Shown: positions 26,998-33,369 of the stretch, in pieces
Layout of the letters: the number at the start of each line of letters is the position of its first letter
Position numbering within the stretch: the first letter of the stretch is position 1
NCBI GenBank assembly: GCA_025350765.1
Contig: JANXXC010000078.1
Span: forward strand, 1 to 33,369
DNA: 33,369 nucleotides
Reading direction: 5' to 3'
DNA from: Holophagaceae bacterium
Lineage (GTDB): Bacteria; Acidobacteriota; Holophagae; Holophagales; Holophagaceae
Notes under the pieces: model-generated
Database searches by the model: none
Seen by the model: only the letters and a program-made list of their open reading frames with translations
Told to the model about the DNA's origin: nothing
Translations under genes and position numbers: made by a program

Positions 26998-27240
26998 CAT
27001 CCCCCCGGATATCCAGTTTGATCAGGGCCATTTCTTCTTTGGTGATACGCCGCGCTGGGATGCCGCCCCAGGAGGGTTCCCGCCTCCGTCAGGCCGAAGG
27101 TTGAGCGGGAGCGCGCCTGCGCGCGATAGGCGGGAGGAGACCGTAGGCGGCATCCAACTAATCGACATCCCCTCGGATATCCAGTTTGATCAGGGCCATT
27201 TCTTCTTTGGTGATACGCCGCGCTGGGATGCCGCCCCAGG
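26998..27240. repeat. Palindromic element flanked by 75-bp direct repeats of the acyltransferase 3' end
   Basis: 26998-27072 and 27166-27240 match 74/75 (67 bp perfect from 27006/27174); between them TCCCGCCT (27078-27085) ... AGGCGGGA (27128-27135) and GCGCG-cctg-CGCGC. Confidence 0.93.
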
Positions 27241-27970
27241 TCTCATTGTCCGGGACGCGGCTGCCTGGCAGCACGACGCTTTGAGGCAGGATCACGGCAT
27301 TCTTGCCGATGACCACGTCACCCATGATGCAGGCTCCCGCGCCGATGGTGGCCCGGTCGCCAATGAAGATGGGCGCCACCACCAGGTTTCCGCCACCCCC
27401 GTAGTGGGCGAAGATGCGAACGGAACCGCCGAGCGCCGCATCGTCCCCCACGGTGATGAGCTGAGGGTCGCTGATGATTTCCGTGTTGATGAACGCGTGG
27501 CGGCCGATTTTCATGCCCATAGCCTTGAGAAACCAGACGCCGAAAGGCGTGAGCGTCACGAAGGGCAAAAAGGTGAAGCGCACCAGGTAAAACAGCGCGT
27601 TGTGCAGGAACCAGGGCACCGCCGTCAGTGTGTAATAGCCGCCTTTGAAGGGCTTCACGCGGGTGGGCAGCAGGAAGTTGTAGACGGGCACAACCACCAG
27701 CAGCGAGAGGCCGCCGACGAAAAACGCGAGGCTTAGGCCGAAGCCGTAGTAGGGCCATTGAAGCCAAATGGGGATGTTCGGCGAGTGACTCCACATCCAC
27801 CGGGTCATGCCGATGGCCGGTGCGAAGGCCAGGCCCAACGCCGTTGACGCGAGAACGTAGACCAGCAACACGATGATGGCGTAGCTGGCCCTGGCAAATC
27901 TCCGCATGAGCCGCTCCGTATGTCCCGTCGGCGGCGGACTCTTCGAGTGGTCCTGGGCGAACTCGGTCAT
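27158..27970 (-). CDS. Membrane-anchored left-handed beta-helix (hexapeptide) acyltransferase, similar to the terminal region of Pls/PosA-type proteins
   Basis: Start MTEFAQDHSK at 27970; TM segments then IGRHAFINTEIISDPQLITVGDDAALGGSVRIFAHYG...IGDRATIGAGACIMGDVVIGKNAVILPQSVVLPGSRVPDNETWGGIPARRI. Confidence 0.8.
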   Translation of the reverse strand: MTEFAQDHSKSPPPTGHTERLMRRFARASYAIIVLLVYVLASTALGLAFAPAIGMTRWMWSHSPNIPIWLQWPYYGFGLSLAFFVGGLSLLVVVPVYNFLLPTRVKPFKGGYYTLTAVPWFLHNALFYLVRFTFLPFVTLTPFGVWFLKAMGMKIGRHAFINTEIISDPQLITVGDDAALGGSVRIFAHYGGGGNLVVAPIFIGDRATIGAGACIMGDVVIGKNAVILPQSVVLPGSRVPDNETWGGIPARRITKEEMALIKLDIRGDVD

Positions 27971-28006
27971 GGGGCCAATGGTCGCATGGGAACAAAGAGG
28001 AAAAGA

Positions 28007-28205
28007 CTGGACACGGAGGACACGGAAAAAAGAGGAGAACACGGAGAAAAGCAAAAGACACCAATGCCGTTGAAACCGAAGCCGCAGATAACGCGGATGA
28101 CGCAGGAAATTCATCCGGGTGAACCCATGAAAGCCGTGGCTTCAGGGCATTCCCTCCGGGTTTCTTTTCTTCAGTGTCTTCTGTTTCCAGCCTCCTGTTT
28201 TGTTT
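28007..28205. repeat. Nested palindromic element, ACACGGAGGACACGGA family
   Basis: Left ctggacacggaggacacggaaaaaaga; right arm reverse complement ctggaaacagaagacactgaagaaaaga; inner AATGCC/GGCATT and GAAGCC/GGCTTC pairs. Confidence 0.7.
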
Positions 28206-28250
28206 CTGCCTCGATTCGGTTTAGACCGGGGCCACCGCTACAATCAGCAG

Positions 28251-29240
28251 ATGCGCCTGGTCCTGCTCCGCCTTTCCGCCCTGGGGGATATCCTCCGCGT
28301 TTTCCCGGCCTGGGCGAACCTGCGGGACGCCTTTCCAGGGGCGCATTTCCAAGCGGTGGTCGAGGATCGCCACGCCTTTCTGCTGGCTCCGTTGCCATGG
28401 ATCGAACCTGTGGTAGTGAAGCGTTCAGAACTTTCAAACCCGGTAAGGGCCATGACGGAATTGAGACGGGTGGCGCAGGACATTCGCGGCGCGGATGCGA
28501 GCCTGGATTTCCACGGCATTCTTAAATCGGCCCTGATCCCGAAAATCGCGGGCATCGAAGAACGTTGGGGCGACGGCGTCACCAAGGAATTCGCGGGTTC
28601 GCTGCAAACCCATCTGCTGCCCTTCAAGTTTCAATCCCGCTACGCCCAGGCTCAGGATCTGGTCAAGGCCTTCGGGAAAGCACAGGGCGTCGAAACCTCG
28701 GACCGCTTTCGGCCAGTGATGAAGGATGCGGCCCTACCGGATCCGGGGGAAATTTGGATGCAATCCGGCAAGCCGCGGATGGTCTTGGTGCCTGGGGCAT
28801 CCCGGCGCGGCGCCATCAAGCGTTGGCCACTCCATCACTGGATCCATCTCGCAACGATGCTGAAGGATCATGCGGACTTGCGCTGGTCCCTGGGGCCCGA
28901 AGAAGAAGAGCTGCGCCATTGGCTCCCTTCAGAAACAGGAGTGCCCGCACTGCCCAAATTGAGTCTCTGGCAGCTGGCCTCGGCCTTGCGCCAAGCGGAT
29001 CGCGTGTTGGCTCCGGATACGGGCATCCTTCATCTCGCGGTGGCTCTGGGGGTTCCCGTGATCGCGATTTATGGCCCCTCAGATCCTGAAATAGCAGGCC
29101 TTCCCGAGGGGGTCGGCCGGGTGGTACGCACCAGCATCGGTTGCTCACCGTGCCGAGAGAGGCAATGCCAGCGTCGGCAGTGTCTTGAGGAGTTGCTGCC
29201 GGAGCGGGTGATGGAGGCCTTAGGGGCCGTTATGGAATGA
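28251..29240 (+). CDS. Glycosyltransferase family 9 (ADP-heptose:LPS heptosyltransferase-like)
   Basis: MRLVLLRLSALGDILRVFPAWANLRDAFPGAHFQAVVED...; DRVLAPDTGILHLAVALGVPVIAIYGPSDPEIAGLPEG. Confidence 0.9.
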   Translation: MRLVLLRLSALGDILRVFPAWANLRDAFPGAHFQAVVEDRHAFLLAPLPWIEPVVVKRSELSNPVRAMTELRRVAQDIRGADASLDFHGILKSALIPKIAGIEERWGDGVTKEFAGSLQTHLLPFKFQSRYAQAQDLVKAFGKAQGVETSDRFRPVMKDAALPDPGEIWMQSGKPRMVLVPGASRRGAIKRWPLHHWIHLATMLKDHADLRWSLGPEEEELRHWLPSETGVPALPKLSLWQLASALRQADRVLAPDTGILHLAVALGVPVIAIYGPSDPEIAGLPEGVGRVVRTSIGCSPCRERQCQRRQCLEELLPERVMEALGAVME

Positions 29241-29394
29241 CCAATAACAATTGGCCGCTTGGGAAACAGGATCGTGGGCTGTCCTGCGGACCGGATCACG
29301 CCCCCTAATGTTCCAGCTTCGCTTCGCGTTGGACGGGTTAAAGGCCATAAGGGAATCGCGAACAGGGCAAAAGTTATTCCGTATCGCCCCTTAA
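29219..29394. repeat. Cluster of TTAGGGGCCGTTAYGGAAT-type repeats
   Basis: ccttaggggccgttatggaatga (29219 on); inverted pair ttaaaggccataagggaat (29338-29356) / ttattccgtatcgccccttaa (29374-29394). Confidence 0.65.
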
Positions 29395-29601
29395 CTCCTT
29401 GAGGTCTAAATCATTGACCCTCAGCTGCCGTAATTCTCCCTCGAATTGACGGATTAGGTATTTCATTTTGATCGAACCAGACCTAATGGCGGATTTCAAA
29501 AAATTATATAAATATTAATATAAAAGTATTTATCAATTTGGTTCGGAAGTTGCCCTTGGACTCCCAATGCTTCTGTTCACCCAGAAATGAGGAGTCCTGC
29601 C

Positions 29602-32550
29602 ATGAGGCCACGAAATATGAACCTTTTCAAATGCTTCACCAAATCACTGATGTCTCTGACATTACTGGTGGTCGCATTGGCGACGGGTTGTAAGGGAGGG
29701 CAGAATCCAATCCTAGGTGGGGGCGGCATTGCCGCACTCCCGCCCGTCGTGACTGCGGTAACTCCGCTCAACAATGCCACCAGCGTTCCGTTGAGTAATC
29801 CAAGCATCACCGCGACCTTCAGTGAGCCGATGGCCGCCATCAGTGGCGGAGCATCCTTCACGGTGGTATCCGCCGGAGCTGGACCCTCTCCCACCGGTAC
29901 GGTGGCCCTTGACTCCACCAACAGGATCGCCACCTTCACCATCACCTCGGGTGCCCTCACACCCCTCAATCCCTATACCGCCACCATCACCGGCGCCAAG
30001 AGCTTGGCCACAGGCCTTGCTTTGGCGAATCCCTATGTCTGGAGCTTTACGACGGGTCCCATTCCGGACACGACGCGGCCCAGGGTGACCATTACGGTTC
30101 CGGCTACGACGATCCCGGGTCCGACGCCAGATGTTCCGACCAACACCGCAATTTCCGCCGCCTTCACCGAGGATATGGCCTCTGCCTCGATCCTCGCAGC
30201 CGGCACATTCACGCTTAAAGGACCGGGCACGGCGACCGTCTCAGGGGTCGTGACCTACTCTTCCAGAACCGCGGTCTTTACCCCCGCGACTGTGCTTGTG
30301 GCCGATACGACCTATACCGCCACGATTACCCAGGCGGCTACGGATCTGGCCGGCAACGCGCTGGCGGGCAACCAAGCCCCCTTGCCTGTAGCCAGCGATT
30401 ATATTTGGACCTTCAGGACGGGTACGGTACCGGACACGACGCGGCCGCAGGTGAGTTTCACGGTGCCGGCCACGACGATTCCAGGTCCAACGCCTAACGT
30501 GTCCATCAACTCTGCGATTTCCGCGACCTTTACGAAGGATATGGCACCAGCAACGATCCTCGCAGCTGGCACTTTCACGTTGACGGGACCCGGCACGACC
30601 GCCGTATCGGGAGCCGTGACCTATGCTTCCCGAACCGCCGTCTTCACGCCTGCGGCAGTGCTGTTAGCCGACACGACCTATACCGCCACGATCACCGCAG
30701 CGGCCACGGACTTGGCCGGCAATGCGCTGGCGGGCAATCAGCCCCCACCTTTGCCTTCGGCGAGCAACTACATCTGGACCTTCAGAACCGGAACAACCGC
30801 AGATACGACTCGGCCCAGAGTGACGCTCACCGTCCCGGCCACCACGATTCCGGGTCCCACGCTCAACGTACCGAACAATACGGCGATCACCGCACTTTTC
30901 TCCAAGGATATGGCTCCCGCAACGATCAACGCGGCCACCTTCACTGTGACCGGACCCGGTGGCGCTCCCTTGAATGGTGGCGTGAGCTACGCCTCCCGAA
31001 CCGCGGTCTTCACACCCAGTGCGGTGCTCCTGGCTGACACGGTCTACACCGCCAGGATCACCCAGGCGGCCACGGACCTGGCGGGCAATCAGCTGGCCGG
31101 TAACCAACCCCCACCCTTGCCCGCGGCGAGCGACTATGTCTGGACTTTCCGGACCGGGCTCGCGTCCGATACGACCAGACCTAGGGTGCTGCTGACCGTC
31201 CCGGCCACGACCATTCCGGGTCCAACTACGGGCGTGCCCACCAACTCAGCCATCACCGCAATCTTCACGAAGGATATGCAACCTTCAACGATCAATGCGG
31301 CCAGCTTCAAGGTGACCGGACCCGGTACGACTCCCGTAGCGGGCAGCGTGACCTACTCCATCGGCTTCCAGACCGCGGTCTTCAAGCCGACGGCACTTCT
31401 TACAACCGACACCGTCTATACCGCCACCATCACCAAGGCGGCCACGGATTTGGCAGGCAACGCGCTGGCCGGCAATCAGCCCCCACCCTTGCCCGCAGCC
31501 AGTGACTACGTGTGGACCTTTAGGACCGGAACTCCAGTCCCGCCGTCCAATGTCTCAGTGCTTTCGACCAACCCAATGGCTGGTGCGTCCAATGTTTGTA
31601 CAACGGCCACGATCAACGCGACCTTTAACGTGCCCTCCGGCCTGCGGATGGACCCTGCAACGGTCAATACCAATACCTTTACCGTGACTGGACCTGGACC
31701 TGCGTTTACTCCGGTCATCGCCTCATCCGTGGTGCTTGATCCTGCTACAGGCCGCATCGCGACCTTTATGCCGGGTGCCGCGCTCACCGTAGGTGTTACC
31801 TACACCGCCACGATTAAAGGTGGTAATTCGGGGGTAAAAGACCTTGCGATCCCTGCGAATACGATGCTGGCCGACTTCACCTGGAATTTCACCGTCATCA
31901 ATTGTGTCGTGCCCAATCCGTCCCAACTCGGATCGGCCGCAGGGTTCGGGATCATGGCAACTTCCGCGATCACCAATGTTCCCACCTCTCGCATTAATGG
32001 TGATGTTTCCCTGGAGCCTGGGACTTCCTGCGGCTTGCTTCCCGCAGAGGTGAACGGCACGATCCACATCAATGATTCCATCTCACACCAGGCCCGAGCC
32101 GATCTCCTGACTGGGTACAACTACTACAAGGGCCTGGCACCTGGCGTCACGATTTCCGGTGGAGCGGACCTTGGTGCCTTGTATCCCTTGGGCATTCCGC
32201 CAGGCACCTACACATCGGGCAGCACGATGCTGGTCTCAACCCAGCTCACCTTCGACGGCGGGGGCAACGCGAATGCCGTCTGGGTCTTCCAGATTGGTTC
32301 CTCGCTGACCACGAATACGCCCATTGGCAGCATGACGCTCATTAACGGCGCCAGCGCCAAGAACATTTTCTGGGTGTGTACCGCGGATGCGACCGTCGGC
32401 GTCAATACGACCTTCTACGGAACCATCATCACTGGCCGAGACGCCACTGGACAGACCGGCGCCACCATCAACGGTCGAATCCTGGCCGGTGCGATCACTC
32501 CTGGCACGATCGCCTTGGACAAGAATACGGTCAACGTTCCTGCTCCCTAA
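29602..32550 (+). CDS. Surface lipoprotein with tandem Big_5-type Ig-like domains and C-terminal DUF3494 (ice-binding-like) domain
   Basis: Lipobox LVVALATGC; repeated DTTRPRVTxTVPATTIPGPTP...NTAISAxFTKDM...; C-terminal LGSAAGFGIMATSAITNVPTSRINGDVSLEPGTSC...GTYTSGSTMLVSTQLTFDGGGNANAVWVFQIGSSLTT. GAGGAG SD 7 nt before ATG 29602. Confidence 0.9.
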   Translation: MRPRNMNLFKCFTKSLMSLTLLVVALATGCKGGQNPILGGGGIAALPPVVTAVTPLNNATSVPLSNPSITATFSEPMAAISGGASFTVVSAGAGPSPTGTVALDSTNRIATFTITSGALTPLNPYTATITGAKSLATGLALANPYVWSFTTGPIPDTTRPRVTITVPATTIPGPTPDVPTNTAISAAFTEDMASASILAAGTFTLKGPGTATVSGVVTYSSRTAVFTPATVLVADTTYTATITQAATDLAGNALAGNQAPLPVASDYIWTFRTGTVPDTTRPQVSFTVPATTIPGPTPNVSINSAISATFTKDMAPATILAAGTFTLTGPGTTAVSGAVTYASRTAVFTPAAVLLADTTYTATITAAATDLAGNALAGNQPPPLPSASNYIWTFRTGTTADTTRPRVTLTVPATTIPGPTLNVPNNTAITALFSKDMAPATINAATFTVTGPGGAPLNGGVSYASRTAVFTPSAVLLADTVYTARITQAATDLAGNQLAGNQPPPLPAASDYVWTFRTGLASDTTRPRVLLTVPATTIPGPTTGVPTNSAITAIFTKDMQPSTINAASFKVTGPGTTPVAGSVTYSIGFQTAVFKPTALLTTDTVYTATITKAATDLAGNALAGNQPPPLPAASDYVWTFRTGTPVPPSNVSVLSTNPMAGASNVCTTATINATFNVPSGLRMDPATVNTNTFTVTGPGPAFTPVIASSVVLDPATGRIATFMPGAALTVGVTYTATIKGGNSGVKDLAIPANTMLADFTWNFTVINCVVPNPSQLGSAAGFGIMATSAITNVPTSRINGDVSLEPGTSCGLLPAEVNGTIHINDSISHQARADLLTGYNYYKGLAPGVTISGGADLGALYPLGIPPGTYTSGSTMLVSTQLTFDGGGNANAVWVFQIGSSLTTNTPIGSMTLINGASAKNIFWVCTADATVGVNTTFYGTIITGRDATGQTGATINGRILAGAITPGTIALDKNTVNVPAP
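30067..31533 (+). repeat. Four tandem coding repeats of 366-369 bp (Big_5 modules)
   Basis: Repeat starts at 30067, 30433, 30802 and 31168 (gayacgacncggcccagggtgac...), periods 366/369/366. Confidence 0.9.
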
Positions 32551-32590
32551 TGACTTCAATTAATCGGTACTGACTCCATAGGAGAAAAAC

Positions 32591-33369
32591 ATGAGATTAC
32601 CAAGAGCCTCGGGGATGCTGCGTCTGGTGGCACTCACACTGATCGGCGGCTCCTTCGCCTCCGCGCAGGATTCAGGGTTGTACGTCGGCGGCAACATCGG
32701 CAAATCAAAAGCGAAGATCGACGATGCGCGGATCATTAGCGGCTTGTGGGGAGGTGGTTCCATCACCTCAATCCATGACCGCGATGACGACAAAGGCTAT
32801 AAGGTTTTTCTCGGGTACCAGTTCAACAAATATTTCGCTTTTGAAGGCGGCTATTTTGAACTGGGGAAGTTCGGCTTCGATGCCACCACGACCCCAGCGG
32901 GAACCCTCATTGGCGACATCAAGCTCAAAGGCGTCAATTTCGATGTGGTTCTCAATGTGCCCTTGACCGAAAAGTTCTCGGTGTTTGGCCGAGTTGGCGC
33001 GAACCACGCTGAAGCCAAAGACAACTTCGTCGGTACCGGAGCGGTCCGGGTACTCACTCCCAACCCCACCCAGCGCGGCACGAACATCAAGTTCGGCGGG
33101 GGGCTTCAGTTCGATTTCACCAAATCGGTCGGAATGCGTCTCGAGGCCGAACGCTACCGGATTGACGATGCCGTGGGCAACAAAGGCGATATCGATCTTC
33201 TTTCGGTCGGCCTGCTCATCAGGTTCGGCCGGAACACCCCAGCCCCAGCTCCTCCGCCCCCGGTGGTGACGCCTGATCCAACTCCTCCGCCGCCACCGCC
33301 GCCACCCCCGCCGCCACCCCCGGCTCCAGAACCTCCCCCACCACCCCCCGTGGTGGTCCCACCACCGCC
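32591..33369 (+). CDS. OmpA-like outer-membrane beta-barrel protein with Pro-rich linker, truncated at window end
   Basis: Open from ATG 32591 to the edge: MRLPRASGMLRLVALTLIGGSFASAQDSGLYVGGNIGKSKAKIDD...GVNFDVVLNVPLTEKFSVFGRVGANHAEAKDN...LLIRFGRNTPAPAPPPPVVTPDPTPPPPPPPP... Missing from the ORF track because no stop lies in the window. Confidence 0.88.
   Translation, partial: MRLPRASGMLRLVALTLIGGSFASAQDSGLYVGGNIGKSKAKIDDARIISGLWGGGSITSIHDRDDDKGYKVFLGYQFNKYFAFEGGYFELGKFGFDATTTPAGTLIGDIKLKGVNFDVVLNVPLTEKFSVFGRVGANHAEAKDNFVGTGAVRVLTPNPTQRGTNIKFGGGLQFDFTKSVGMRLEAERYRIDDAVGNKGDIDLLSVGLLIRFGRNTPAPAPPPPVVTPDPTPPPPPPPPPPPPPAPEPPPPPPVVVPPP

Noticed and set aside
26933-27736. 267-aa plus-strand ORF with an internal repeat
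   Set aside because: Antisense to the acyltransferase; its repeat merely reflects the gene-tail duplication.
27971-28114. N-terminal 48-aa extension of the acyltransferase ORF
   Set aside because: Encoded by the intergenic palindrome; MTEFAQDHSK at 27970 is a better start.
30067-31533. Four regular repeats considered as a CRISPR or satellite array
   Set aside because: Units are 366-369 bp, in frame, and encode Ig-like Big_5 domains.
33230-33369. ccgccaccgccgccaccc low-complexity run
   Set aside because: Codes for the Pro-rich linker of the OmpA-like protein; not a regulatory repeat.

Overview
The 33.4 kb window is a densely coded, GC-rich bacterial chromosome segment, probably Acidobacteriota/Holophaga-like (inference from gene content and style only). 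I see no tRNA, rRNA, CRISPR array or transposase. Recognisable genes: partial cysD, sulfotransferase, SRPBCC protein, Dph6-like ATPase, DUF2306, Nfu, GAF/degenerate GGDEF, fused E1 alpha/beta dehydrogenase, Ser/Thr kinase-TPR, DUF4403, bacilliredoxin, FMN reductase, sppA, rimM, khpA, rpsP, kynU, ffh, DUF255 thioredoxin-domain protein, DUF1275, ruvC, RNase R, HAAS-type membrane protein with PadR, hexapeptide acyltransferase, GT9 heptosyltransferase, Big_5/DUF3494 lipoprotein and a truncated OmpA-like porin. Two edge genes (cysD, ompA-like) are missing from the ORF track. The most interesting signal is not a protein. At two unrelated genes (ruvC and a hexapeptide acyltransferase) the 3' end of the CDS, stop region included, occurs twice. 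The copies flank a short palindromic element (TCCYGCCT ... GCGATAGGCRGGAGG) whose outer stem varies with base pairing maintained. A third element with matching stem architecture lies alone near 4.4 kb. A third gene (nfu) has an older, divergent second tail. Three more palindromic families (TTAGGGGCCGTTAYGGAAT; ACACGGAGGACACGGA; GAGCTATGAGCT-like) sit at gene ends and in places encode protein termini, including a putative signal peptide.
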